The notes under the pieces were generated by a model. That model saw only the letters and a list, made by a program, of their open reading frames with translations. It was not told the DNA's origin and did not search any database. Below, piece by piece: positions 34,852-45,826 of a stretch of 64,000 nucleotides of DNA. A program made the position numbers and the translations under genes. Each line of letters starts with the position of its first letter. Within the stretch, counting starts at the first letter, position 1. Where the stretch lies: the NCBI GenBank assembly GCA_964057225.1, contig OZ059895.1, positions 16,243,501-16,307,500 on the forward strand, read 5' to 3'. The DNA is from Auanema rhodensis (lineage: Eukaryota; Nematoda; Chromadorea; Rhabditida; Rhabditidae).

Positions 34852-36867
34852 ATTCAAATAAAGCTAATTTATTATATAATTAATAACAAAACTAAGCTAT
34901 TATAAATTCGATTAAAAGGTTATTAAACTATCTCTTAATCATATGTATATAAGTTAATTTTAAATTTACCGCCAAATTCACGTGAATATACCGCTCACGT
35001 GTAAGCCATTTTCAAAAATTGACAGAAATGAAAAGCAGTTGCTTATGTGTATGATAATGTATTAACATATAAATTTGTTTGTAATAATTCTTTAAACACA
35101 TAGTTAGTAAGATGAATATGATTATGTATGTATAGGATCTCGGATATCACATATCCGACAGATTTCTATTCAAATCTTCAAGTTTCTACAATAACAACCA
35201 CTTCTACACTTAGAGATTACATCATAAACGATAGTTTTCAAATAATTCATATTGTATGCATGATATTCGTACGGTTTTCTGCTTGTTACGTTTCATCAGA
35301 TTCTGTTTCAATGCTCCTGATTTTCGGCCGATCTTTGCGATCAACCAAAGCTGTTGTGCTGCTCTATTATCGCCCATTAGCGATGCAATGATGCCATGAT
35401 AATAATAATTCTTTTTTTTGTGGATTTAACTCTTATTTTGAATTTTTTATGCTCTTGTCTGTCTGGTAAATTATAAATATTATAATAAATCCTTCTTATA
35501 TCTATTTATTCACATAACTACATCAAAAGCCTTCAGGAGATTTATGAACAACAAGATAATTATTGTCAAGCTTCTAAGAAATTTAAGTTTTTGCTCAATG
35601 CAGGGAAGAGGGAAGTAACTATATACAACTATATCATATGCAAGTATCTGACGTACGTCTCTAACTTGAAACTTTGCTCAGCGTTCTTTCAGAAATTCAA
35701 TTAGCATCGCCATGATGCAAAATCTCACTCTTCTTTCATCTCATTAACTTTGGTGCTTGATCAGAATTTTATAAAAATGATCTTAAGAAATACAGTTACT
35801 ATAGTATTCTTACATTAGACATGCCCATAAACGAAGTTTCTAATTTCCTTCTTTCAACCTGAAACTTGACAAACATGAAAGAACAGTTAATTTTTTTGTT
35901 AAATTAAATTATAAAGTACAGTTTAATGATATTTTCAGTAATTACAAAGTATAATACGATATTAGAATTTTGAAAATCAGATTCTTAGTTCTTTAGAGAA
36001 ACAAAAAAAAGCAAAACATTCGATCAGAGTAGTATAGAAAAGGCTGACGCTGGCGCACCTTTTCTGCCCAAATGCCATTTTGCAGATTTTCAACTATTTA
36101 AAGACATTTTTGAAGTTAAAACATGTCTTAATTATCTCAAAATGTGTCATTTCTAAAAAAATTGCTTTCAAATTTAATAAATGGTGAATAAAAATAATGC
36201 TCAATAAGTGCATTTTAATAAAAATCTAAAGCTCCTTACAAACTGCGAACTCTTAGAAATAGTAGAAGTACTGGGAATCAAACAAGTCTTCACAATAAAT
36301 AACTGATGCACACAGATAGTCTCAGGTATAGTCCCGTATAGCAACGGTTCAGTTGGCGTCAGTCAGAGAACGATACTCGGATTAACTTTATCACTTCGGA
36401 CCAAGGCTCAAAGCTCAAAATAGCTAAAACCTTAGATAGCAAAGAACCGGTGAAACAGAAGTGATATGTAAATTGACTACAAACCATAACTAATCAAACG
36501 TTTGCAGACGAAAAAAGAATAGGTTATACTAACATAAGAGAAGAGTTGCAAACTAGCTAATTAGTATTGCGAACTATCATATTAAAACTGAATTCAAGGT
36601 TAAGAGTGAGATTGAAAATATTTATTATTTACCGCTAAAACATGCAATCAAACGGAGAGCGGCTGGTGGCTAAAGATTTCAATGTGACCGAGAATGACTA
36701 AAAGAAATGACATTTATATAAGACTCTATACTAAATTTATACTCACCTTGAACTGAGATCCCTTTAACTCAATGTAACATGCATATCAACACTAACTAGA
36801 ATTATTAAAAAAAAAAATTTCCAAAACGAAATTACATAATTATATTTCATAAAACAATAATACACTC
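34852..36867. other. Intergenic, AT-rich
   Basis: Two kilobases without a supported gene. Near 34968-35000 the sequence CCGCCAAATTCACGTGAA and ACCGCTCACGTG resembles the dispersed element. An open frame at 35128-35391 (87 codons) lacks splice partners or recognisable motifs. Confidence 0.5.
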
Positions 36868-37320
36868 CTAATACTTTGTAGCATACCCGTTTGCTTCAAT
36901 CACAGCCCGACAGCGTTGAGGCATTGACTCCAGCAAAGCATCGATTCGATGCTGTGGGATACTTCTCCATGCTTCTCTCAATTGGGAGAATTTTTCTTCT
37001 TCATTTCTTGCATGTCTTCCTGTTAAACATCTGCCGAGCTCTTCCCAAAGATGTTCTATGGGGTTCAAGTCAGGACTTTGACTTGGCCAGTCCATTCGCT
37101 GAAGGTTCTTGTCTTCGAACCACTTTTTCACGTCATGGGAGCGATGCTTCGGATCATTGTCGTCTTGATAAATGAAATGTTGTCCGATGTTTTCTTCAGC
37201 ATACGGCAACATTAAGTCCTCCAGAATCTTTAAATAGTCAAATCTTGTCATGATTCCTTTTATGTGCACCAGAGGACCGACTCCATTTGCGGAGAAACAA
37301 CCCCAGACAAAACAGGACAA
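36868..37320 (-). mobile_element. Tc1-like (Tc1/mariner) transposase, C-terminal remnant
   Basis: About 150 residues in one frame match the C-terminal half of a Tc1-family transposase: VWGCFSANGVGPLVHIKG, IYQDDNDPKHRSHDVKKWF with the second catalytic Asp, and WPSQSPDLNPIEHLWEELGR with the third acidic residue, ending IEANGYATKY. The N-terminal HTH DNA-binding part and the first catalytic Asp are missing: upstream of about 37320 the frame continues into unrelated codons. No clear terminal inverted repeats were found by eye. It is therefore a 5'-truncated, inactive copy lying immediately beyond the 3' end of the secreted-protein gene at 37359-37886. Confidence 0.9.
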
Positions 37321-37358
37321 ACAGCAATCGGTTTTGGTAACGATCCAAGAAAGTTATA

Positions 37359-37886
37359 TCAATTTACAGAAAAGGCTGTATCTTTTTGTCCGCTACTGTA
37401 TGTACTACTAGTACTACTACTACTACTAGTACTACTACTACTATTACCTCCACTGAATCCAGGAAGTTCGCCGGAGCCGCCATAGAAAAATCCCTGACTA
37501 CCAGTAGAGTTCGAAGAAATGTTGCCAACGAGAATTGATGGCTTTTTTTCACCGAAAGAGAATCCCTGAAAATAAAGTTTTTTAATATAAATGGTGATTT
37601 ATAAAAGTATTTTACAATGTTTGCCCTATTAATTATTCTTATAATTAATCTACATAAATAGTCATGTTTATTTACTCACCACGACAACATATTCATCGAG
37701 AAGCGATGGATAGACCATTACCGGAACGCTGGCGAACATCCCATCAACCTTCTTGAAAACGATGTAGTCCGAACTTTTGTTCATTCCATGGATATGAACG
37801 TTGTGGTGCTATCCCTGCTCATCGCAAAGAACCATCGGTAGATAATTTATTATTTGGAGGAAAATCAAAATAAAATGTTTTTTCAT
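37359..37886 (-). pseudogene. Secreted Ser/Gly-rich protein gene with an in-frame TAG
   Basis: Two exons (37886-37680 and 37565-37359) with a GTGAGT donor and TTTTCAG acceptor join at phase 0. The first 21-24 codons are a textbook signal peptide (MKKHFILIFLQIINYLPMVL, then CDEQG). Codon 26 is TAG (37811-37809), after which the same frame continues HHNVHIHGMNKSSDYIVFKK and VPVMVYPSLLDEYVVV. Exon 2 encodes GFSFGEKKPSILVGN, a Gly-rich patch and a (Ser/Thr)n tract from ACT/AGT repeats, ending DTAFSVN. The continuity of frame, splice sites and signal peptide on both sides of one stop suggests either a recently inactivated gene, a sequencing error or an allele. The family is not recognised. An alternative start Met after the stop (HGMNKSS) would lack the signal peptide. 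Confidence 0.55.
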
Positions 37887-37950
37887 TAATTCTGTACAAA
37901 TTGAGAAATAATGTTGTCATTTAAATAAAATAATTATTTTCTAAAGAAGA

Positions 37951-38541
37951 ATGACTTCTGAATTTAATGATTATAGTGTCAAAAATTATTATCCTGAAAG
38001 AAATAATAATCCTTTATTTCCTCAATCAATAAGAGGTTGTATTATTGGAAAATCAGGATGTGAAAAGACTAATTTACTTATGAATTTACTCCTTGATTCA
38101 CCTAATGGTAAAGGAGAAGAATACCTTGATTATAATAATTTTTATATCTTTAGTACAACCTTATTTCAACCTTGTTATCACGCATTAATTAATGGTTTCG
38201 AAAATGGATTAAGTAAAAAATAAATTAGGAGGTGTTTTGAAAAGCAAAACTTCATAATTGAGGAAAAGGAAAATCCCCAAAGAATTATTGATGTTATGTG
38301 TAGTTCCTATTTAGAAAATATTCCAGATCCTTCAACACTTGATCCCAATAAGAAGACTCTGATAATTTGATGATCTTTTATTATTTCTCAAAATTATATC
38401 AAGTTACCAAAGAATACAATTAGAGAAAATGCTAACTTCTTCATAGTATTTCCACAAGATAAATTGAATTTAGATTACATTTATCGTGATCATTGTGGTG
38501 AAATAAAAAAGGAAAATTTTCTTGAATTTAAGAAAAGTATT
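37951..38541 (+). pseudogene. Polinton/Maverick packaging ATPase remnant
   Basis: The frame from ATG 37951 reads into a Walker A region (RGCIIGKSGCEKTNLLMNLL), then YLDYNNFYIFSTTLFQPCYHAL and GFENGLSKK, before a TAA at codon 91 (38221). The same frame then continues RCFEKQNFIIEEKENPQRI, PSTLDPNKKTLII, two TGA codons (38368-38373), and SQNYIKLPKNTIRENANFF, IVFPQDKLNLDYIYRDHCGE. This order matches the FtsK/HerA-like ATPase of Polintons. Defects: the invariant Walker A Gly before Lys-Thr is Glu; premature stops; and the residues between LIIFDD (Walker B, in the +1 frame) and SQNY, about 25-30 in intact copies, are deleted. No DNA polymerase B, integrase or capsid gene was found nearby, so this is an isolated relic. 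Confidence 0.8.
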
Positions 38542-38623
38542 CGATCAGGATGAGATTCGAACTCACGCGGGGAAACCCCAATGGATTAGCAGTCCATCGC
38601 CTTAACCACTCGGCCACCTGATC
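38542..38623 (-). tRNA. trnS-GCT: tRNA-Ser (GCT)
   Basis: On the reverse strand the acceptor stem GATCAGG pairs with CCTGATC, followed by discriminator G. The D-arm contains TGGCCGAGTGGTTAAGGC (A box), the anticodon stem ATGGA/TCCAT encloses loop CTGCTAA with anticodon GCT, a long variable arm GGGG/CCCC is present as in all serine tRNAs, and the T-arm has GAGTTCGAATCTC (B box). There is no intron. It reads Ser AGC/AGT codons. It directly abuts the decayed Polinton ATPase frame on the opposite strand. Confidence 0.95.
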
Positions 38624-40683
38624 ACAAAATTTGTTTTTGGTTACCTTGTGTGAAGCTCAATTAAAGTTTTTTTCGTAGAAATGTCAGTTGTCTGTTGAAA
38701 AAAGACTTCAAAATTTCTCATTATAAATAATTGTTGGTATCTTAAGGAAATTCAAAGAAAAATTGTACAAAAGATCTGAAAGAAAATTGAATTAGAAAGT
38801 CACAAATATCAAATTTTGTAGAATAATTGACTTGAATCTCTTAGAAAAACGAATTATTTTCTATTTTCATGAATTATATAAACTAATTATATATTATTTG
38901 CTATAATATATGATAAGTAAGTTATTATGTGAATCATTTCTCATCAACCATTTTTTGAGAATTTTTTTAATGGCAAAAACCGTCCCCCTCCTCCCCGTCC
39001 TCTTTTGTCCGAAAATTTGAGTAAAATTTCTCCTCTCTCACTCCCCCACACATCATTTGAAAATTTAGAATTAAGTTACACCACTAAAGGACAAAATGAT
39101 CAGTAGTTTGATATATCAAGTCACAAACTACAAAAATTTTCAAACTTTTGTAGAAAAAAACATTTGAATATGATGAGGATGCATATACACACACATACAT
39201 CCTTTCTTCGTTTATTAAACCAATTTTCACGTACAGTTTCACGTGGCAAAATTCAAATGATGACGTCAGTTCAACTTTCAAGTTCAAAGATGTAATGAGC
39301 GGTTGGTTTCAATCTTTTTTTTGTTTTATTTTACATGATCATCTGTATGTTTGATGTTAACATCATTTCTCTCACCTCATGATAACTATTTTCGTGCAAA
39401 ATGAATAAAACTGGCACAGACACATACTCATACAACATTGGACAACATGAAACAGAAATATTTTTAAAAGAAAAAGTTCATTTTTACTTTTTTTTTTCGA
39501 CTCTTGTCTCGTACTGTCTATTCTAGCATTTTATTCTCTGGCCTTCCCTCTTCCATCTTTCAATCTATGCTCTAGTACCAGTCCTACCATCTCTTTCTCT
39601 CTCTCTCTCTTCATTTAACATTCAGTTTTCTTATCTTTCCCTCTCTCTCCATTTTTCTCTTATACACACCTATATAGCTCATATCTCTCTCTCTCTCTCT
39701 CTCTCCAATCTTTTCCAACTATCGTTATTTCAATTGCAGTTGATGATAGATCATGTACAGTCATGAGTGCTACTAGACATCTAGACGAACTATTCGTCTC
39801 CGCCCATCTCCATCTGTATGTCTGTATGCCCCTCTGCACGTCTGATGTCTCCTGTTTCGGATCTTCTCAGGGGTCCTGCATGTCAATGCATTATGTCTAT
39901 GTTCTCTCAGCCATTCTCTGTATTTTCTGATTTTAAAATAAATTTTTTCCACCAAAATCATCAGCAATTAGCAGTTTGATAGAGCCAGCTAAGGTTACAT
40001 CATGTTTCAAAGCTGTATATCTCGAGTTTATTTGAATAAAATATTTTTTATTAACTATACATATAGTTAAATTAACTAAAATATCGATTTATGTTAGTTA
40101 CCGACTATTACAATCTTCATGTACATCTTAACTCATCTCATAGATTCATCTTCACTTAACATTTTGCATAAATTCCTACTCACACATTGCCACCACCGAA
40201 AACCTAAAGCATTTTCCAACTTTGGCATAGAGTATTACCAACATATGCCATCGATCGTGTACCTTTCTACGATCTCGATCAACATTCATTGTCCTTGTTT
40301 CAATTCATTCTATCGTTCCTCCTCAATAGTAATCTAATAATGAACAATTTTTACACCGTACTTCAGATAGTTTATGCTGAAAATTGACTCAGTCGTTGAA
40401 TCATCTCTTTTACTTTTTTTTTCGTGGATTTATCTTTATTTTCAAAAACATTACATCAAATATATCTTTTATATGTTATACTTTATAATATTATATATTT
40501 ACTAATTATTCTATTTCTTAGGCTTCTTCATCGAACAGCTCATTGAGCTGTCATACTGCCACCACTTCTCTCTCTCTTAGTCTCTTTCTCTCAACCTCTC
40601 TCGCTGTGCGTGCTCCTCTTCCTTCATACCAATTCCTGTAGTCGTGTAAACTTACGTGAAAGTTCACGTGATCGTAGACGGAA
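38624..40683. other. Intergenic region upstream of the first innexin
   Basis: AT-rich with CT-rich patches (about 39595-39712). It contains one copy of the dispersed AACCGCTC element (39225-39304) and one copy of the TTAACTATA palindrome (40051-40070). At 40652-40672, 12-32 nt before the innexin start, are two ACGTGAA-like motifs in opposite orientation. No gene is seen. Confidence 0.5.
39225..39304 (-). repeat. Dispersed AACCGCTC...ACGTGAAA element, copy
   Basis: Read on the reverse strand it begins AACCGCTC, has ACAT, TTGAA, TGACGTCAT and TTTGAA in the middle, then CACGTGAAA and a second ACGTGAAA at its end. It is about 80 bp and shares both termini with the copies at 43673 and 61424. Confidence 0.55.
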
Positions 40684-43600
40684 ATGAATGTCCTACAAGG
40701 CCTATTATCGGCCGTTTCTCCTCAGTCCGATGGAGATTTTACTGATCGTCTCAACTATTGCATCTCTACCGTAGGTCTAGTGGTAGCTTCTGCCTTCGTG
40801 TCCGGTTGGAGGTGAGTCTGAGAAAGTGCTGTATACGCATGAGTGTGTGTGTGTGTGTGTGGTGCTTCTGGTTCATGAAGTCAGCAGATTACGATTTCAT
40901 ATTGAATTTTCTTCAAAACAATTGATAGCTAAAATCACAAATTTTTGTCAATTCATATTCAGAAGTTCTATCTTTCCATCCAAATTTCAAAAAAAGTTGT
41001 TTAAAATGGCAAACTTGTTTCAAAACTTTATGTATATGAAATTCAAATAATGATGATATTTATGGAAATTATACATTGCAAATTTATATTCAAATAGAAT
41101 TTTCGGAATTTATAATGATTGGAAAAGAAAGAAAATTCTACTGAAATCAATCGATCAAATCTCTGACTCTCAATCAATGAACATGCTCATGCTACATGTA
41201 TTAAGAAAGGAGATAAAGCTTTAGCTTAGTTCAAGTTTAAACTTAAGTTTTCAGTTTCGTTGGTTCACCAATTCAATGCTGGTTTCCAGCCTATTACAAA
41301 GGTTTGTGAATGTTTATTCTAATCTTAGCCGATTGATTCTTATCAAAGAACTGTCAGTTATAACAACAACGTTTCGCACTTTGCAAGCGTTTTTTCGAAA
41401 AAAAAAAAGTAAAATCTTAACGCATGATGCTGCAAGGCTGTTGACGAATAGAGCCTTTATTAGATAATTCATTTGATGATTTATAGGATGGTGGATGGAA
41501 TATGCGTTAGATTATTGTTTTGTACAGAATACATACTATATACCGATGTTTGAAAAGCGTGACGTGCCTGAAACTTGGGATATTGGACAGCATATGATTG
41601 ACATTCCAATCAATGATACTGTACGTGAGCAGAAACAGATTGGTACGTTTAGTTCATTCAACTTGAAACTTGAAACATAGTATAAGCATTACCGTATTCT
41701 CTATTCTAGGTTACTATCAGTGGGTGCCTTTCATCTTGGCTTTCCAAGCTCTATTCTTCTACTTGCCAATTGTGTTCTGGAGAGCTATCTATGATGGAGC
41801 TGGTTAGTTAAGATTGCCATACATCGAGCAACTTTTAGCTTCTCAACTTTCAAAGCATGATGTGCATTGTATGATTATAGGACTCAAGATTGGAACTATC
41901 CTCAATACATGTGCCGTCTCTTCGAATATGGATGAGGAAACACGAGCCAAGAACATGCGAACGATTGCCGGATTTCTGACGCAGGATCATACCGTCTCAA
42001 CATCAGCTGTTGGCAGCAGCCTCAGACGTATCTCAACTGGACGATACATTGTCTTCGCCTATTTGGTAAGTTTCAACACAGCTGTGTATAAGCATCATGA
42101 TGATGACGTCATTATATGATTTAGGGTATCAAGTTGTTGTTTACTCTGAATGCACTTTTCCAATTTGTTGTATTGAAAGAGGTATTAGGTGTTGACAGCT
42201 ACAGCTGGGGATGGGATGTATCTCGTGATTTGATCAGCGGAGTTGAATGGCCAGAAACTGGCAACTTCCCAAGGTTTGTAACAACTTAAACAGAGAAAAG
42301 CTCAACATCATCATGAATCTTGTCTGATTTTCTGATTGTCATTGTTCAGAATCACCTTGTGCGACTATTCGGTTCGAGTTTTGGGAAATATGCATAAGCA
42401 TACTGTCCAATGTGTCTTGATGATTAATATGTTTAACGAAAAGATCTTTATCGGATTATGGTACTGGCTCTGTATCATGTTCACTCTTACGTATGTTTAT
42501 GCTAAGTTGAAACATGCTGAAATCTTTGTTATTACAGCCTTACCAGCTTCTTGAAGTGGACTATCAACACCTTCTTGCCTAATAGTGGCAGCAACTTAGT
42601 CAACAACTACATCAACAAGGTATACACCTCTAGCTATTTAACTATATGTATATAGTTAATTATCAAAATATCTGTTGTAGATTGATCCTTCCGTTGCCCG
42701 CAGCATGCACAAGAAGGATATGCTTCGTGATTTCGTGAGACTGAAGCTCAGACCTGACGGTGTTTTCCTTGTTCGCCTCATCGGTTAGTTGCAACATTCA
42801 TTTGATTTTTTAGTCTTCAATCTTTTAAAAACCTCACCATTATACTTAACCGAATTATCTGCTGCATTTCGTGTTGCTAAGTACTAAGGTCAAACCGCTT
42901 GAAGAAAGTTGTTTCTTCTCTTCATTGGGAAATTTTTTTGTTTCTTTGAGTAAATTGACTGGAAGAAAGATAGATTGAGTTGATGATGATGATGTTGACA
43001 TCACTGAGAGAATAAGTTCAAAAGAGGGAAAGAGGGCATCAAAGAGTCAAGAAAACGAGAAAGGTGAAAGAAGAGAGAGAGAGAGAAAGAGAGAAAGAAT
43101 GGATCGGCGTGATGATTGTGATGATGATGATCGCTAGGTCAGTCTCATCCGTCCTTTTAGTCCGTTCAATGCCAAAGCCTTCTGTCGATTGCCGTAAAAG
43201 GACTGTCAATGTGTATGTGTCTCTGTGTGTGTGTGTGTGGAGGACATGCAGAAGAATTTATATGAATGAACGAACACATCAAGAAGAAGAAGATAAATGA
43301 AAGGGATTGATATACGAATAGACGAACGTGAGATGATTAGAAGGTTGCGATGAGATGAGGGTAAAGGTAGATAGATGTAGCTCGAAGGCCAATTATCGGC
43401 CTGTGAGAAAGAAACAGAAAGAGAGAAAGAGAGTAAGATGGTTTTGAGAAGAGGGAAGTATGAAAGATGCTGTATGAAGGATATGATGATCTTGGAATGA
43501 AACTTAACCTTCTTCCAGACATTGAAAAAGTTTCAATTCTTACCAAAATTCGATTGTTTATGCTTTGAGACGACGTTTCTTTGAAGTTTTCCGAAGGGCG

Positions 43601-43932
43601 TAGAAAAAACTTGACCGATAGTCGGACAAGACATTGAAAATGAGTTGAAAAGAGAGAATATGGCTGAATAACAACCGCTCGTTATACATCTGTTATGAAA
43701 AATGATTTGAACTTTGACGTGATTGACGTGAAACAATATATTCAGATCAATTTGAATGATATAGTATATGCTAATTATAATATTTGCAGCTGATAATCAT
43801 GGTGATATGGTAACATGTGCATTGCTGAAGACACTCTGGGAAGAGTTTGTGAAGTCACGTGGAGAACGTCCACCACCATACTCGGAGCCACTTCTGATGA
43901 AGCAACGCAAGATCAGCGACAGTGAGCTGTAA
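40684..43932 (+). CDS. Innexin gap-junction protein, first of tandem pair
   Basis: Ten exons (40684-40811, 41255-41301, 41487-41642, 41710-41802, 41881-42065, 42125-42273, 42350-42490, 42538-42618, about 42681-42783, 43790-43932) join to about 385-390 residues. Landmarks: cytosolic N-terminus and TM1 with [17 protein letters not shown]; extracellular loop 1 cysteines in [13 protein letters not shown] and [12 protein letters not shown]; the innexin signature [10 protein letters not shown] at the start of TM2; TM3 ([17 protein letters not shown]); extracellular loop 2 cysteines in [20 protein letters not shown]4 after [10 protein letters not shown]. The C-tail ends [21 protein letters not shown]. 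Innexins form invertebrate gap junctions and hemichannels. All four conserved loop cysteines are visible. The last intron (42784-43789) is 1 kb and holds a dispersed-repeat copy; I cannot assign orthology to a specific inx gene. Confidence 0.93.
43673..43733 (+). repeat. Dispersed AACCGCTC...ACGTGAAA element, copy
   Basis: Begins AACCGCTC, passes ACATCT and TTTGAACTTTGACGTGA, and ends GACGTGAAA. It is 61 bp, the shortest full copy, located in the last intron of the first innexin, close to the final exon. Confidence 0.55.
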
Positions 43933-45826
43933 TGAGATAATCAGATCAGATGAAAGATGTCACATCAAAGAGATAGCCGCTTCAGCTTCATAAAGCCAAC
44001 AATTTTGTTTTTTTCTTGTCTTTTTCTTCCAACCGCATTCATGCGTTATTGGATAATTATGCTAGATAAGTTATATATATATATATATACATATAGCTAT
44101 GTGAACCTAAGTCCGAATCATTCTTCCAAATTCCGATACCCAAACCTATTTTCAAAGCTTTTTTTAGCTCTTTTCATCAGATTGATTATAAGTGAAAATG
44201 TGATTAAGTGCTTCTTCCGACGTGATACATAATATATATTTAGTTTTATTTAACTATATATATATAGTTAGTATATATAGTTTAAATCTATTTTGAAATT
44301 GGTATTCTATGATTCACGTGTCGTACGTATGCTTTGCTCCTCATTCCTTCTTTCTATCTTCTATCTCACCCTCGTAACTCTCTTTCTCTCTCAACACTCT
44401 TTATATCTCTTATCTATCTCTCTCTATGTCTCTATCTCTCTCGCTCACACTTTTACTCTTTCTCCTGTTCAGTTTTCTACTAGATTTGGCAGATTAGAGA
44501 GAGAGGGGGAGCGATTGAATACGTGAGTTAGATGAAAAGATGAGAAAGAGTTAACAGACCTTACCAGCGAACATTCTTTTACTGTATAGTTAGTAGCTGA
44601 GGCTTCAGCATCTACTTCACGTCTTCGATATTTCATTCCAGTCTTCAGGTTCATATAAGTCTGAAGCCTGATACATCTTGCGAATTCAACGACAACCATT
44701 TTGTGTTTCTTTCTCTCATTTCTCTTCAAGCTCATTGATAAAGAACCCAGCTCTGTTTCCAAATCTCTCTTTCTTTCTCTTTATCTCTCTGCCTGTCTAA
44801 CTCTTCCAACTGTCTCATTATCTCTCGAGATCCCAGGTCTCAGCAGCTCTCGAAAAATAGAAAAAAGAAGTTTATAGGAGATTATTTGTCATTAGTATCT
44901 GTCATGTTTTACGATAATAAATGGATTTGTCCTTGACGTTTTGGTAGTTTTTGTTTCTCGTCACCAGCAACGTCAACGTTGACGTCGAAGTTGTCGCCAT
45001 CGTTGTCATCGTGGTTGATTCCAAGGGGTTTGTCAGCATTGCACGATGCGCTAAGCATCGGCATTCTGAAGGATGGTATAGGGGAGAGGGCCCATCATAC
45101 TCACATACACACTTACATACACACACGCACACACATGCATCAAAAATATTTCAATGACTCTGCATGTCTCATGCCTTCTTCGGTCTTTCCGTGAACAGTT
45201 TCGCACAGCAGACGACGATAGGCCATCCGCAGAGAGTACACGAGGACGAAGAGTCAACAGACCATCAGACGTATGATCAGATAGTGGGTGGAGTCAATAC
45301 GGTCTGGACTAGAGATTATACATTTTCCAGAGACATAGAGAGGTCAGAGATCCATGAGAGAGTAGGACAGTTCCGACAGCCATACAGTCAGGCTTCGACA
45401 GTCTACATCGACGTCGTCCGGCTGGTAGGTGTCCCATCTCTTCTCTCTCACACACACACTCTTCTATAGAGACTACCGTAACGATTGAATCCATATTCTG
45501 AATCTGTATACGATGTGTGTATACGTTCATCAGTCTGCCTTTCCCACATTTTATTTCAAAATGTTATAATTTTAAAAATATTTTATTCTATTCGAGACCT
45601 ATTTTTTCTTTTGTTAATTAATTTACTTTTATCGTTCTTGTTTACCAGTTAACGTCTTTTTCTGATTTTGTATTTCAGGCAGCTGCCACGGACATAACAT
45701 TACCGACCGGGACCAAGCAGCTTCCGAGAACAACCAAACGACGACGATTCAACGATTAACCAGAAGAATTGCTCTAGATTAAGCAAAAGTTACTCCAGAC
45801 AAAGCTTCTCTGACTGAATTGGCAAC
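43933..45826. other. Region between the two innexin genes
   Basis: Holds the first innexin's 3'UTR, a TTAACTATA palindrome (44250-44270), CT-rich tracts, and a relatively GC-rich tract at about 44.9-45.5 kb. A TATTTCAG acceptor near 45679 followed by about 147 nt of non-AT-rich sequence to the ATG at 45827 looks like the last piece of a 5'UTR of the second innexin; an upstream leader exon in the GC-rich tract is possible. No separate protein gene is recognisable. Confidence 0.45.

Noticed and set aside
35128-35391. 87-codon frame downstream of the chemoreceptor
   Set aside because: No membrane or family motif and no matching splice sites; probably chance in low-stop sequence.
36640-36690. 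Possible further copy of the dispersed element (GAGCGGCT near 36655)
   Set aside because: One mismatch in the terminal 8-mer and no ACGTGAAA partner at the right distance.
36868-37320. An intact Tc1 element
   Set aside because: Only the C-terminal part of the transposase remains, the frame is lost upstream of 37320, and no terminal inverted repeats were found by eye.
44951-45469. Several 70-100 codon frames between the innexins
   Set aside because: The sequence is GC-richer and partly ACAC/CTCT repeats; no frame has family motifs. It is better read as promoter/leader sequence of the second innexin.
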